Counted from the first letter of the stretch, positions 8,101-17,569 are shown. The stretch is 64,000 nt of DNA from DLKC01 sp002478885 (GCA_046329585.1 JAXLUI010000001.1:1240001-1304000), one strand, 5' to 3'. Numbers and translations are program-made. Notes: generated by a model from the sequence alone, not told the origin.

Positions 8101-9282
8101 TTATTTCAGCACACTGGTCCCGTCCTCGATGCTTACCACGTAAGCTTTCAAATCAAGTTTCATGGCATTGCGGTAAGCAGTAGCGGTTTCTTCGATCAGT
8201 TGGTTTACTGCTTCCTCTTCCACAAGATTGATAGTACAGCCCCCAAAGCCTCCGCCCATCATTCTGGCGCCAAGCACATGTGGATTATGCTGAACATGCT
8301 CAACCAAATAATCGAGCTCGTCGCAACTTACCTCGTATAATTTGCTGAGACCGAAGTGCGTTTCATACATTTTCTTTCCAAAAGCCTCCATATCATTTGC
8401 CTCAAGGTCAACACAGGCTGCGAGCAGGCGCTGAATCTCTTCCACCACATACCTGCAACGGATGTACACGTGCACATCTTCAGTAAGCACATACTGATCG
8501 AGCATGGCCGGCGTTGCATCACGCAGGCTCCTCACTTCGGATAAATGTTGCTGTATTAAAGCCACCCCTTTTTCGCATTGCTGCCTCCGCACATTGTACT
8601 CCGACGAGCCGAGCGAATGTTTCACACCCGTATCAAACAGCACTATTTTAATACCGTTCATGTTGAATGGCTCGTAATCGTATTCGAGCGAACGGCAATC
8701 TAGTTTTATAACATGATTCTTCTTACCAAACATGCTGGCAAACTGGTCCATAATACCACACTGTACACCCACATATTCATTTTCGGCCTTTTGAGAAAGT
8801 CTTACCATAGTTAGCGTATCGAAACCCACCCCGAACATTTCGTTTAAAGCCTTGGCTGTGGCACATTCCACGGCGGCCGAAGACGAAAGTCCTGCACCAA
8901 TCGGTATATCTGCAGTAAAAGCCATATCAAAGCCCTTTAACACAGCGCCGGCCTTAAGAAACTGGTCTACGACCCCAAGCACATAATTTGGCCAGGACGA
9001 CTCAACAGATTCCTGAAGATCTGTAACAGAGGTTATATAATTCTCGTGAAGGTCAATAGCGTGAAGATGAATGCCATTGTCAACGCGTTCATTCATTACC
9101 ATGTATACAGCCTTATTGATCGCTGCCGGCAATACAAAACCGCCATTATAATCGGTGTGCTCTCCGATGAGGTTTATCCTTCCCGGCGACCGCACGATCA
9201 CGCTCTTTTCAGTAATAAATTCACGTAAAGAGGAGGGCAGTGTATGAGCGCCAGGTATAAATGTTGCAATACTATTTTGCAT
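8101..9282 (-). CDS. galK: Galactokinase
   Basis: The enzyme phosphorylates galactose at C1 with ATP in the first step of the Leloir pathway. GHMP-kinase signatures are clear: RSPGRINLIGEHTDYNGGF (galactokinase signature near the N-terminus), the ATP loop PIGAGLSSSAA, and the C-terminal MMGGGFGGC. I start it at the ATG at 9282 (393 residues), which begins MQNSIATFIPG and gives the family's normal length; an upstream ATG at 9327 would add 15 unconserved residues. It lies 181 bp downstream of the alpha-galactosidase on the same strand, so galactose released from oligosaccharides would feed directly into it. No galactose epimerase or uridylyltransferase is in the window. Confidence 0.95.
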   Translation of the reverse strand: MQNSIATFIPGAHTLPSSLREFITEKSVIVRSPGRINLIGEHTDYNGGFVLPAAINKAVYMVMNERVDNGIHLHAIDLHENYITSVTDLQESVESSWPNYVLGVVDQFLKAGAVLKGFDMAFTADIPIGAGLSSSAAVECATAKALNEMFGVGFDTLTMVRLSQKAENEYVGVQCGIMDQFASMFGKKNHVIKLDCRSLEYDYEPFNMNGIKIVLFDTGVKHSLGSSEYNVRRQQCEKGVALIQQHLSEVRSLRDATPAMLDQYVLTEDVHVYIRCRYVVEEIQRLLAACVDLEANDMEAFGKKMYETHFGLSKLYEVSCDELDYLVEHVQHNPHVLGARMMGGGFGGCTINLVEEEAVNQLIEETATAYRNAMKLDLKAYVVSIEDGTSVLK

Positions 9283-9463
9283 AAATATCTTTCTTGAAAT
9301 TATTTTTTCGACCTTCAACGCCTGCAACGATCCCGGCGATGCAAATCAATGATAGCAACCGGAAACTCAGATAATATCTTCCGGGTTGGTCCATTAAACC
9401 CAGCCAATACTTACCTGGCTAAATTGAAACTGCCTAATATGTAAACTTTACGCAATTTACTTC

Positions 9464-11686
9464 TTATTTCACTTCGTTTAATTCTAACACCACGCTGGTA
9501 CGATTTTCATCAACAGAGGGGTTTATTCCTATTTTCATAAGAAAATCTCCAGAATAGCTCTTTGAATCATCGACGGCTGACCTGGTGCCTGGGTATAGGT
9601 TTATTTCTTTGATACTGTATTTCTTAATTGGGTCAAGGCCCTTTAATCTAACCGGCTCAGGTAATGCAGAAGGCATATACCGGTTGCGTGTTAAGTAATT
9701 GAACATTACCGCCCTGCTCTTGTTTTCGGCAACATACATTAACGAGGCAAATGGCTTTTCTCTTGGATTAACAAGCCTGTACAGGTCTCCATGCCAGATA
9801 ATATCACTCAGCGACTTATAGTTGCTCACTGCCTGTTTGCTAAACGTAAGGTCTTTTTCGTTTAGATTAGCTACCACGATGTCGTATCCCATTTTTCCCA
9901 TCATAGCAACATCTGTACGGAATTTCAGGGGAGCTTTGCTCCAGTCTGTAACATGGTTACAACCTGCAATAGCTGGATAGAAATACGAATATTCCCACTG
10001 CATATAAATGCGTTCCAGCGCATCGGTATTGTCGCTCGGCCAATATTCCGTAAAGTATTTCAATGCACCATAGTCAACACGGCCTCCTCCGCCGCTGCAA
10101 AGCATCATTGGCACGGAGGGATATTTTGCACGCAACCGCTCCAGCACCTTGTAAAGGCCATTTACATAATCAACATAGAGATGCGATTGTGGTAACCCTT
10201 TTTTTTGCAGGTAAGCCGAGTTAGCATTATAAACAAGGGAATTGCAGTCCCATTTGATAAAAGCCAGGTCGGGATTTCTTGTAAAAAGGGTATCAAGAAT
10301 CCCATACACAAAATCCTGTACTTCGGGATTAGACAAATCGAGCACTAATTGGTTACGAAAATAGATCTCCGGCCTTTCAGGCTGACGTATCACCCATTCC
10401 GGGTGTCTCTCATACAATTCGCTTTTAGGGCTTACCATTTCAGGCTCCAGCCAAATACCAAATTTAACGCCGGCAGCCTTGGCTTCTTTAACCAGGTAAC
10501 CGATGCCATGCGGAAGTTTGCGCACGTTCTCCTGCCAGTCGCCAAGTCCGGCCGTATCCGCATCGCGGGGATGCTTGTTACCAAACCAGCCATCATCTAA
10601 CAGGAACATATCAACGCCTAAAGATTTTGCACCCTTGAATAATTCAACAAGTTTTTGCTCGTTAAAACCAAAATAAGTGGCCTCCCAGTTATTAAGCAAA
10701 GTAAGCCTCGATCCTTGTCCGTCTAGAATGCGGTATTTTGTTGCCCAGTGATGCAGGTTGCGGCTTGCTTCGCCCAAGCCATTCTGTGAAAAAGTATAGA
10801 TCAGCGAAGGCGTTTGAAACGACTGCCCCGCCGTTAGTTGGTATTCGGACGCATAAGGATTAATGCCTGCGATTAACCTCAAATTGTTGTATGAGTCCAC
10901 TTCAAAATCAAGTTTGAAATTTCCTGACCACGCAAGTTGCCCAAGTAATACATTTCCCTGGTCTTCAGAGGCTGGCTGGTCAAACGAAAGCATAAAAGCC
11001 GAAGGTTCATATAAATTAGCCCTTGTACCCAGCTTTGTGTCGATAGATTTTATGCCGTGCGTTAACTCGTCCGTTTCGGGATTCATCTCGTGGGCCCATG
11101 TGCCGTTATAGTGCGTGAGATAGTAATGATCTGCTATAAAATATAAATTGGCAGAAGCATATTTTTCCATCATTATCGCCTTCTGCTCATTGTTCTTTAT
11201 GACACTCCACTGCTCCACCACATTTTCTTTGCTCCAGGTTTTGTAAAAGAGCGTCACCTCCACCGCGTATACAGGGTCTCTCAACACAATGCTTGTAAGG
11301 GTGGTGTTTGCGTCAATGCTTGCTGCTTTATGACTTACATAATTCAATTCAAGCGAAGCATTTCCATCTGCATGCGTAACCTGCAATGCCGGCTCGCTGA
11401 GGTTAAACGTTCCCGAAGGCGTATAGGCATTGTTGTAGATGCCGGCATTTCCATCCCTGTACTTATACTGCCGCGCAACCGAAACATATTCTTCTTTTTG
11501 TGCGAGTTTCTTACCAAAATAAACAATCCCAAGCCGGTTATTTTTATCCGTTTGCAGCAGTAGCACGTTTGTGGAAGTTTCCACCGGAATGGTAACCTGT
11601 TGCGAAAAGGCTTTTAAAGCAAAAGCAGGAAAAAGTAATACAATAAAAAGCTTTTTCAGGATGTCGGCTTTCAGTGTCGGTGGCAT
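9464..11686 (-). CDS. GH36-type alpha-galactosidase, secreted
   Basis: This glycoside hydrolase clan D enzyme should remove terminal alpha-1,6-galactose from raffinose-type sugars or galactomannan in the periplasm. The catalytic barrel shows DDGWFGN, GIWLEPEMVSPKSELY, the nucleophile D480 in KWDCN and the acid/base D552 in YWPSDNTD. With the start at 11686 it has 740 residues and a convincing signal peptide (KADILKKLFIVLLFPAFALKAFSQQ). The open frame continues 54 codons upstream, but that extension contains LKCATQ, the translation of the interspersed repeat core, and has no signal peptide. The chosen ATG itself sits in the repeat arm, 6 bp from the core, with AGAGGTG just before it. Confidence 0.92.
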   Translation of the reverse strand: MPPTLKADILKKLFIVLLFPAFALKAFSQQVTIPVETSTNVLLLQTDKNNRLGIVYFGKKLAQKEEYVSVARQYKYRDGNAGIYNNAYTPSGTFNLSEPALQVTHADGNASLELNYVSHKAASIDANTTLTSIVLRDPVYAVEVTLFYKTWSKENVVEQWSVIKNNEQKAIMMEKYASANLYFIADHYYLTHYNGTWAHEMNPETDELTHGIKSIDTKLGTRANLYEPSAFMLSFDQPASEDQGNVLLGQLAWSGNFKLDFEVDSYNNLRLIAGINPYASEYQLTAGQSFQTPSLIYTFSQNGLGEASRNLHHWATKYRILDGQGSRLTLLNNWEATYFGFNEQKLVELFKGAKSLGVDMFLLDDGWFGNKHPRDADTAGLGDWQENVRKLPHGIGYLVKEAKAAGVKFGIWLEPEMVSPKSELYERHPEWVIRQPERPEIYFRNQLVLDLSNPEVQDFVYGILDTLFTRNPDLAFIKWDCNSLVYNANSAYLQKKGLPQSHLYVDYVNGLYKVLERLRAKYPSVPMMLCSGGGGRVDYGALKYFTEYWPSDNTDALERIYMQWEYSYFYPAIAGCNHVTDWSKAPLKFRTDVAMMGKMGYDIVVANLNEKDLTFSKQAVSNYKSLSDIIWHGDLYRLVNPREKPFASLMYVAENKSRAVMFNYLTRNRYMPSALPEPVRLKGLDPIKKYSIKEINLYPGTRSAVDDSKSYSGDFLMKIGINPSVDENRTSVVLELNEVK

Positions 11687-11949
11687 CACCTCTTGCGTCG
11701 CACACTTCAACTGTGCCAATACTGTTGATCCAGGTAAGAAAGGTTTAGTGAATGCTTTAAATGCGCTGACATTTTTTTTCATGTGGCAGTTCAGCTTTTC
11801 TGTTTCATTAAATGGCGAAGCAGGTACCGTGGGTTTGCCGGCGGGCACTGTTATGCCTGTTGTTTATAAAAAAGCCGCACAGGTTGTTGCAGCACAAGTG
11901 TGCGACGCAACGAAGATGGGCAGCGCAATAAAGATAGGCACATAAATAA
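11652..11949. repeat. Interspersed GTACAAG repeat, inverted pair
   Basis: The left core lies on the minus strand at about 11693-11707 (its outer end is altered by a 3-base insertion); the right core is on the plus strand at 11892-11910 (GCACAAGTGTGCGACGCAA). They are separated by about 180 bp. The left arm runs into the alpha-galactosidase reading frame: it reads GAGGTGATGCCACCGACACT, then GAAAGCCGACATCCTGAAAAA, matching the arm terminus. Confidence 0.75.
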
Positions 11950-12040
11950 AATGCCCCCAAATAAAAGGCGCTGTTAATTAAAACTTTGCAACGAATTTGT
12001 TGAACAGCAAATCAATGGCCGGGAAAAAAGAAAGCAGGTA

Positions 12041-12072
12041 AAAACAGTAAAGGTTCCCTTTCAGGAACCTTT
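12041..12072 (-). terminator. Rho-independent terminator of tRNA-Met
   Basis: On the minus strand AAAGGTTCC, six bases, then GGAACCTTT forms a 9-bp perfect stem, followed by ACTGTTTTT. It begins 5 bp after the 3' end of the tRNA. Confidence 0.8.
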
Positions 12073-12076
12073 ATCG

Positions 12077-12150
12077 TAGCGAGAAGGAGATTTGAACTCC
12101 TGACCTCAGGGTTATGAATCCTGCGCTCTTACCAACTGAGCTACCTCGCC
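12077..12150 (-). tRNA. tRNA-Met (CAU)
   Basis: The 74-nt minus-strand gene starts GGCGAGGTAGCTCAGTTGG and ends CTCGCTA without an encoded CCA. It folds into a cloverleaf: acceptor GGCGAGG/TCTCGCT (two G-T pairs), T arm AGGAG-TTCAAAT-CTCCT, anticodon loop TTCATAA. The anticodon is CAT. It lacks the initiator's three GC pairs in the anticodon stem and unpaired position 1-72, so it is elongator Met, or tRNA-Ile2 if the C is modified to lysidine; the sequence alone does not fully settle this. Confidence 0.93.
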
Positions 12151-12160
12151 AAACGGGCGG

Positions 12161-12193
12161 CAAAAATAATGGTTTTGTCTATAAATCCACAAA
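12161..12193 (-). promoter_or_regulatory. Bacteroidota-type promoter of tRNA-Met
   Basis: On the minus strand, TTTG at 12193-12190, a 21-bp spacer, then TATTTTTG at 12168-12161, a full match to TAnnTTTG. Transcription would begin a few bases before the tRNA 5' end at 12150. Confidence 0.65.
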
Positions 12194-12303
12194 AGAAATA
12201 AAGCCTTTTTATCGCTGCCGAAAAATGAGGACACGCCCGGAATAATAGCGCTTGCTGATTTCTCTTTAAAAATCTTTACATTCCCGAACCGAAACTATTT
12301 TCC

Positions 12304-14793
12304 ATGAAGGTTTTTCACAAACACGTCTGCAAACTGTTATTGTTCCTTTTGGGTAGCTTTATTTGGGTGGATGCCAGTGCCCAATCAGATACAACCGGGC
12401 GGGAGGCCGCAGCCGATAGCATCCAGGTTAATGTTGTAAAACAGCGGCTGAGGGAAAAATTCAAAGATTCAGTGTCATACGAGTCAGATACAGTGGTTGC
12501 CCTGCTATTGAAAAAGATTGAAGCGGTTACAGAACTGATCAATACGGCCAATCGCTTGTCAGAAAAGGGTTTCGATACCACGGAGATCGCAACCAAATTG
12601 CCGGAAACGGAACAACTGCTGGAAATAATCTCGGCAAATTATGTTTCAAAACAACCCCATCAAAACCTGCGCACCCTTAAAACCACCAAAGGCATTTTGT
12701 TACAGGCCGATCAGCAATTGGAGAAATGGCAGAATATGCTTTTTAAATATTCTGATCAGTTGGCGGAGATGAAAATAAAACTTGTTGAAATTTCAAGAGA
12801 CTCATCCCTGAGAAAGCTGCCGAAAGACTCGCTGTTGCGCGACCTCTATCTAAGCCAGCTTGCCTCACTGGCGGTAAGATGGAGACAAACAGATTCTGTA
12901 AATAACCGGAACTTATTTGGCATAGGCATACTACAGACAAAAGTTGCCAGTTCCTTTATGAGATCGAAAGACCTGATCGACAAAACAAACGACAAAATAA
13001 ACAGGTACATACAAAACCTTTGGTACCCGGAAGAGCCTTCCATATTCACACTATCGGCAAACAGCTATTCACAGTCTTTCTTCGAAGTGCTGGGCACTTC
13101 CTGGACGGCGTTTGTAAACATGGTGCTGTATTACTTATCACTGAACACGAATGTCTGGCTCACAGCCATAATAGGGCTTATAATCTTGTATGGCTGGCTT
13201 ATATGGCTCAAAAGAAAAATAATAAGGAGCCATATTACACCTGACGAAATTTCCAGGAATGCTAACCTTGTTTCGGGAAAGCCTTTCCTGGTGGCACTGG
13301 GACTGATACTGGTATTCATCCTGTTTTTTTATTTTAACCTGCCACCGGCGTGGACCACCAGCATTTGGTGTGCGCTCTCTTTCGTGTTTTACTTTTTGAA
13401 CCGCTCGAAAACGAGCCCCAACAATTCTTTCAGGCCGGCATTCCTTGTGCTGTTTATTGTAGCCTGCTTTTTAGGTTTATTGCTTAAAAGCTCGTTTGGT
13501 GAACGCTGGCTATGGTTGCTGCTGAATATCGGGATGATTGCCTTTGGCGTGGCAATGGTAAGAAGCATTAATAAAGGAATAATTCACTATGCTTTTTTTG
13601 CAAAAAATGTTTACCTCATTTTTACGGCGTTCTCTTTTGCAGCCCTAATCGCTAACCTGACGGGCAACTTTATGCTTTCAAAGACCTTCGATAGCGGTGC
13701 CGTCTATGCTGTGCTCACTGCCCATGTATTGTTTATTACCGCAGAAATATTGGTGCAGTTAATTTACCTGCAGCAGGAAGCGTATAAAGAGAACAAGTTT
13801 GCCTCCTACTTTGACTTCATTAATATACAGCAAACGATGAGCAGGTCGCTGAGAATGGCGGCCATTATCGGGTGGGTGGTAGTGATGGCCCAGCAACTCA
13901 ATTTCTTTGATTATGCCTATGAGTTGGTACTTGGTTTTCTTAATAAAGACAGGACGCTCGGCGACAACACTTTTGATTTTGGAAGCATACTTGTTTTTAT
14001 ACTGGTGATATGGCTTTCATCATTTATCTCTAAACTGATGTTTGTATTTTTTGGAGATACCAAAACGCAGGGCAAGAATAAGAAGAGCCGATGGGGCAGC
14101 TTTTTAATTTTGATAAGGCTCGGGATCCTGTCTGCCGGCATCCTGATCGCATTTGCAGCATCCGGCATCCCGATCGATAAACTTACCATCATTATCGGCG
14201 CGCTGGGCGTTGGTATTGGCTTTGGTTTGCAAAACATCGTTAATAACCTGGTAAGCGGTGTAATACTGGCTTTCGAGCGGCCTGTTCAAATAGGCGACGC
14301 CATTGAAGTGGGCAACAGGTATGGTGTGATTAAAGAGATCGGTATTCGTTCAAGTAAGATCGTTACAGTGGAAGGCTCTGAAGTGATTGTTCCCAATGGT
14401 GACATGCTCTCCCAGCATATTGTAAACTGGACCCTCAGCAGCCATTACAGGAGGGTTGAGCTGATTGTAGGTGTTGCTTACCAAACTGACCTGAGAAAGG
14501 CAGAAAGCATTTTGCAGCAAATCATAAACAAGGAAAAAGGCATTCAGCAAAGCCCGGCACCAGCCGTACTTGCTCACCAGTTTGGTGACAGCTCTATCGA
14601 CTTCAGGCTATTGTTCTGGTGCGATATTGATGCATGGGTTGCAGTGAAAAGCGAAGTGCTGATAAAAGTGCAGCAGGCATTTGCTGAAAATGGCATTGAA
14701 ATTCCTTTCCCGCAAAGAGATATCAATATCAAAGACGTATCGAGTTTATTAAACAATGAAAAGACGCCGGAAGAAGGCGCTGCAAAAAAATAA
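12304..14793 (+). CDS. MscS-family mechanosensitive ion channel, large form
   Basis: The 829-residue membrane protein has a signal peptide (about 1-26, ending VDASAQ), a long periplasmic region with coiled-coil character (about 27-260), roughly ten membrane segments (about 265-630), and the C-terminal MscS pore and beta domain. The pore helix and MscS signature lie near 630-690: GALGVGIGFGLQNIVNNLVS, FERPVQIGDAIEVG, and VPNGDMLSQHIVNWT. This architecture resembles MscK/MscM-type channels that open under membrane tension during osmotic downshock. Start chosen for the signal peptide. The gene stands alone between tRNA-Met and a convergent phosphoesterase gene. Confidence 0.93.
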   Translation: MKVFHKHVCKLLLFLLGSFIWVDASAQSDTTGREAAADSIQVNVVKQRLREKFKDSVSYESDTVVALLLKKIEAVTELINTANRLSEKGFDTTEIATKLPETEQLLEIISANYVSKQPHQNLRTLKTTKGILLQADQQLEKWQNMLFKYSDQLAEMKIKLVEISRDSSLRKLPKDSLLRDLYLSQLASLAVRWRQTDSVNNRNLFGIGILQTKVASSFMRSKDLIDKTNDKINRYIQNLWYPEEPSIFTLSANSYSQSFFEVLGTSWTAFVNMVLYYLSLNTNVWLTAIIGLIILYGWLIWLKRKIIRSHITPDEISRNANLVSGKPFLVALGLILVFILFFYFNLPPAWTTSIWCALSFVFYFLNRSKTSPNNSFRPAFLVLFIVACFLGLLLKSSFGERWLWLLLNIGMIAFGVAMVRSINKGIIHYAFFAKNVYLIFTAFSFAALIANLTGNFMLSKTFDSGAVYAVLTAHVLFITAEILVQLIYLQQEAYKENKFASYFDFINIQQTMSRSLRMAAIIGWVVVMAQQLNFFDYAYELVLGFLNKDRTLGDNTFDFGSILVFILVIWLSSFISKLMFVFFGDTKTQGKNKKSRWGSFLILIRLGILSAGILIAFAASGIPIDKLTIIIGALGVGIGFGLQNIVNNLVSGVILAFERPVQIGDAIEVGNRYGVIKEIGIRSSKIVTVEGSEVIVPNGDMLSQHIVNWTLSSHYRRVELIVGVAYQTDLRKAESILQQIINKEKGIQQSPAPAVLAHQFGDSSIDFRLLFWCDIDAWVAVKSEVLIKVQQAFAENGIEIPFPQRDINIKDVSSLLNNEKTPEEGAAKK

Positions 14794-14818
14794 CCTGTTG
14801 CCGCATAACGAAACGGAA

Positions 14819-14876
14819 GTACAAGTGTGCGACGCAACAATTGTTGATCATTGACGAATAGCCGGGAAACAAATAA
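14819..14876 (+). repeat. Interspersed GTACAAG repeat, single arm
   Basis: Exact core at 14819-14837; the arm ends GAATAGCCGGGAAACAAATA. It lies between the convergent channel and phosphoesterase genes. Confidence 0.85.
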
Positions 14877-14888
14877 TTGTTATTGCTA

Positions 14889-16136
14889 TCAGGCAAGCTC
14901 TATCAATGTTACCTCCGGCATTATACCAACACGGCCAGGATATCCGATAAATCCATAACCACGATTTACATACAAGAGTTGGCGGCCATCACGGTAAAGC
15001 CCGGCCCATTGCTTATAAAACCACTGAACAGGACTCCATTTAAAATAGGGGTTTTCCAGGCCGAACTGCATACCATGCGTGTGGCCGCTAAGCATCAGGT
15101 CAATGTCCGGGTATTTTACTTTCACTTCGGCATCCCAGTGACTGGGATCATGACTCATCAGGATTTTAAAAGGGTAATTTTCTGTACCAGGATAAGCCTC
15201 GCTCATTTTGCCATATTTTGGGAAACTGCCAAATGCACTCCAGTTCTCGATCCCAAGCAATGCAACTTTGTGTTCATCTTTTTCCAGCACAACATGCTCA
15301 TTCATTAATAAACGCCAGCCAAGCTCTGCATGAACTTGTTTCAGGCGCTCCAGATTATCTTTTTTTGCCTGCTCGCTCGGCCAGGTAGTATAGTCGCCAT
15401 AATCATGATTGCCCAGCGTACTGTAAACACCCAGAGGCGCTTTTAATTTATCGAACACGTCCATATAATCTTTCATTTCATCAGCGCGGTCGTTTACCAG
15501 GTCGCCGGTAAAAAGAATAAGATCGGGTTGTGCATTTAGCACCATTTCAACGCCACGGGTTACCGCGGCTTTGTCGTTAAAACTACCGCTGTGAATATCG
15601 CTGATGTGTACAACGCGTAACCCTTTGAAACTGGCGGGTAGATTGGCAAACGTGAGTTTCACTTTTCGCAGCGAATAATTGTACTTGTTGCTGAAACCAT
15701 AGAGCAGCGTGCTGAACAAACCACCACCAAGCACAATACCCGTCCAGCTTAGAAAAGAAGAACGGGAAATATTATTGGCGTTGTGGGTAAAATGCGCACC
15801 GGCATTATTAAATATTTTCGACATCAGCCACATGCCGCCGCGGCGTATATCATCGAGCAGGAAAAAAACGCTGCCCAACAATTTTGCAAAAAACAAACCT
15901 ACCAAAATCGCAAAAACATTATTCCTGAAAACAACATTGGTCTGCATCGCCTGCACGAAAGGAAACAACACGATCGTTAAAATCGCTGCCGCAGAAATAG
16001 ACCAGTACACTGTGTAGACGGCCATCCTGGTTTTGTCGCTGCTGCCCTGCGTAACGGTTCGCACCGCCATAAAAAAATACAGGTCCACTACTATCATTAT
16101 TGCAATTACGATCCACCATCCTGTCCAGCTGCGCAT
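14889..16136 (-). CDS. Membrane-anchored metallophosphoesterase (YkuE/YaeI-like)
   Basis: From the ATG at 16136 the protein has 415 residues: four or so N-terminal membrane segments (MRSWTGWWIVIAIMIVVDLYF onward) followed by a calcineurin-like phosphoesterase domain. All metal-binding motifs are present in order: HISDIHSGSF, FTGDLVNDRAD, TLGNHDYGDY, LMSHDPSHW and LSGHTHGMQFG. It probably hydrolyses a phosphoester on the outer face of the inner membrane; YaeI/YkuE relatives act on lipid-linked substrates, but the substrate here is unknown. The open frame extends to 16229, but that part reads LYKCATQ, the translated repeat core; the ATG at 16184 is also inside the repeat arm, so 16136 is preferred. 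Confidence 0.88.
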   Translation of the reverse strand: MRSWTGWWIVIAIMIVVDLYFFMAVRTVTQGSSDKTRMAVYTVYWSISAAAILTIVLFPFVQAMQTNVVFRNNVFAILVGLFFAKLLGSVFFLLDDIRRGGMWLMSKIFNNAGAHFTHNANNISRSSFLSWTGIVLGGGLFSTLLYGFSNKYNYSLRKVKLTFANLPASFKGLRVVHISDIHSGSFNDKAAVTRGVEMVLNAQPDLILFTGDLVNDRADEMKDYMDVFDKLKAPLGVYSTLGNHDYGDYTTWPSEQAKKDNLERLKQVHAELGWRLLMNEHVVLEKDEHKVALLGIENWSAFGSFPKYGKMSEAYPGTENYPFKILMSHDPSHWDAEVKVKYPDIDLMLSGHTHGMQFGLENPYFKWSPVQWFYKQWAGLYRDGRQLLYVNRGYGFIGYPGRVGIMPEVTLIELA

Positions 16137-16151
16137 ATAAAATGTTTTGAT

Positions 16152-16209
16152 TTTTTTAAAATCGGCACCAACGCCCTTACGCATCGTTCCTTGCGTCGCA
16201 CACTTGTAC
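16152..16209 (-). repeat. Interspersed GTACAAG repeat, single arm
   Basis: Minus-strand core at 16191-16209 is exact. The arm GGAACGATGCGTAAGGGCGT, then TGGTGCCGATTTTAAAAAAA ends 16 bp before the phosphoesterase start and contains an in-frame ATG at 16184. Confidence 0.85.
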
Positions 16210-16264
16210 AACTTTACAAAAGGCAACAAAAGGTAAGCTATAAAGTTATGACCGGATTAAAACA

Positions 16265-16298
16265 AAAAAGAAGCTGAAAATGTTTCCGGCTTCTTTTT
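16265..16298. terminator. Bidirectional terminator at the end of the polysaccharide locus
   Basis: AAAAAGAAGC and GCTTCTTTTT form a 10-bp perfect stem around a 14-base loop. It lies 24 bp after the stop of the minus-strand glycosyltransferase gene, with T-runs in both directions. Confidence 0.8.
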
Positions 16299-16321
16299 AT
16301 AAAAAATTTTACCCGCAATGG

Positions 16322-17446
16322 TTATCCTATCAGTTCGCGGTACAGTGCAATGATCTCATTCACTTGCTTGGTGAGCGAATAGTTCTTAATTACAAATGCC
16401 CTTGCCCTTTCGCTTTGATCGAAATAGGCTCCGGGATCTTTTGTATAGCCATCGATAACATTTGCAATCGCGGCAGGATCAAACGCATCAAACTTATGGC
16501 CTACGCCACCAAAATCGAGTTGCTTTATTCCGCCAACATTGCTTACTACAGGCACACAACCGCAACTCATGGCTTCGAGCAGTGCAAGCGGCAATCCTTC
16601 AAAATCACTCGTAAGTAAAAAAATATCGATCTTTTTATAAGCTGCAAAAGTATCAGAAAGCATGCCGGGCAATTCTATTACCCCGTTCATGTTAAGCTTG
16701 GTGATTGTCTCCCGCAGCAGATCGTCACTCGGGCCATCACCTACCATCAAAAATTTAATACCCGGGTTTATTTTATGAATAGCAGCGGCCACCTCGGCCC
16801 AGCGGTCAACACGTTTCTGTGGGCGAAACCTGGCCACGAGCCCGATCGTTAATGTTTCCGAGGGTTTAAGTTCACTACGATGCGTGCATTGGAATTTTTC
16901 CGTATCAATTCCATTGAGGATCGTTACGCCTTTTTTTGTTTTATAGAACCATCCCTTTCTTACTTTATTAATCACCTCTCCCACTTCATGCGATACATAA
17001 ATAACGCAGTCGAACAATCCATAAACCCAGCCGCTGATATAGTAATTGTATTTGGTATAGTAGTTAACAAGATTATGCTCGCTGTACACAAAATTTGTTT
17101 TGCCGCAAAAAAGCTTTGCAACAATGCCCATCCAGCCGGCAACAGGGAGATGCATATGAACCACATCGTAATTGCCCTTTGCCAACTGGCGGAGGAATTT
17201 AAAATATTCGAAGAAGAAACGCCAGGTAGTAATGTAGTAAAAATAGAAATTGCGGATGTTGGGAGTAACATCATCTTTTAAACCAAGCTTGATATGGTCG
17301 AGTACAAAAACATCTGAGATTACCTCTTTCTTAAATTCTTTTGTAGTAAAGAATTCACGTAACAAAACTTCAGCGCCACCATAACTGAATACCCTTATAA
17401 CATGTGCAACTTTTACTTGCGGCTGATTGATTTGTGATTCTGGCAT
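16322..17446 (-). CDS. Glycosyltransferase family 4
   Basis: The 374-residue GT-B enzyme transfers a sugar from a nucleotide donor to a growing glycan in the cytoplasm. Hallmarks: N-terminal VAHVIRVFSYGGAEVLLREF (acceptor-side glycine loop), ILNGIDTEKF mid-protein, GLVARFRPQKRVDRW, and the EX7E motif in SDFEGLPLALLEAMSCG. It is the last gene of the minus-strand polysaccharide locus, just before a strong terminator, and the only sugar-adding enzyme within it, so other glycosyltransferases for the polymer must lie elsewhere. Donor and acceptor cannot be told. Confidence 0.92.
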   Translation of the reverse strand: MPESQINQPQVKVAHVIRVFSYGGAEVLLREFFTTKEFKKEVISDVFVLDHIKLGLKDDVTPNIRNFYFYYITTWRFFFEYFKFLRQLAKGNYDVVHMHLPVAGWMGIVAKLFCGKTNFVYSEHNLVNYYTKYNYYISGWVYGLFDCVIYVSHEVGEVINKVRKGWFYKTKKGVTILNGIDTEKFQCTHRSELKPSETLTIGLVARFRPQKRVDRWAEVAAAIHKINPGIKFLMVGDGPSDDLLRETITKLNMNGVIELPGMLSDTFAAYKKIDIFLLTSDFEGLPLALLEAMSCGCVPVVSNVGGIKQLDFGGVGHKFDAFDPAAIANVIDGYTKDPGAYFDQSERARAFVIKNYSLTKQVNEIIALYRELIG

Positions 17447-17500
17447 CTTGATTATTTCTCAGGTTATTGTTAGAAGGTAACTGCTGCTGTTATTGTTGAA

Positions 17501-17558
17501 GTACAAGAGTGCGACGCAACGAAAGTTTTATTGATATTCAATTGCCGGCACAAAAAAC
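17501..17558 (+). repeat. Interspersed GTACAAG repeat, single arm
   Basis: Exact core at 17501-17519; arm CGAAAGTTTTATTGATATTC then AATTGCCGGCACAAAAA. It lies inside the polysaccharide operon between a sulfotransferase and the GT4 gene, oriented against their transcription. Confidence 0.87.
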
Positions 17559-17569
17559 TGTATCATGCG

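Noticed and set aside
11687..11848. 54-residue N-terminal extension of the alpha-galactosidase
   Set aside because: It contains the translated repeat core (LKCATQ), lacks a signal peptide and would place the true signal peptide internally.
11571..11945. Plus-strand ORF of 124 codons opposite the alpha-galactosidase start
   Set aside because: It overlaps the 5' part of a well-supported gene and includes both repeat cores (AQVCDAT); no domain or signal is visible.
12077..12150. Initiator tRNA-fMet
   Set aside because: It lacks the three consecutive GC pairs in the anticodon stem and has a paired 1-72 position, so elongator Met (or Ile2) fits better.
16137..16229. 31-residue N-terminal extension of the metallophosphoesterase
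   Set aside because: It is read-through of the interspersed repeat (LYKCATQ), while a membrane-helix N-terminus begins at 16136.
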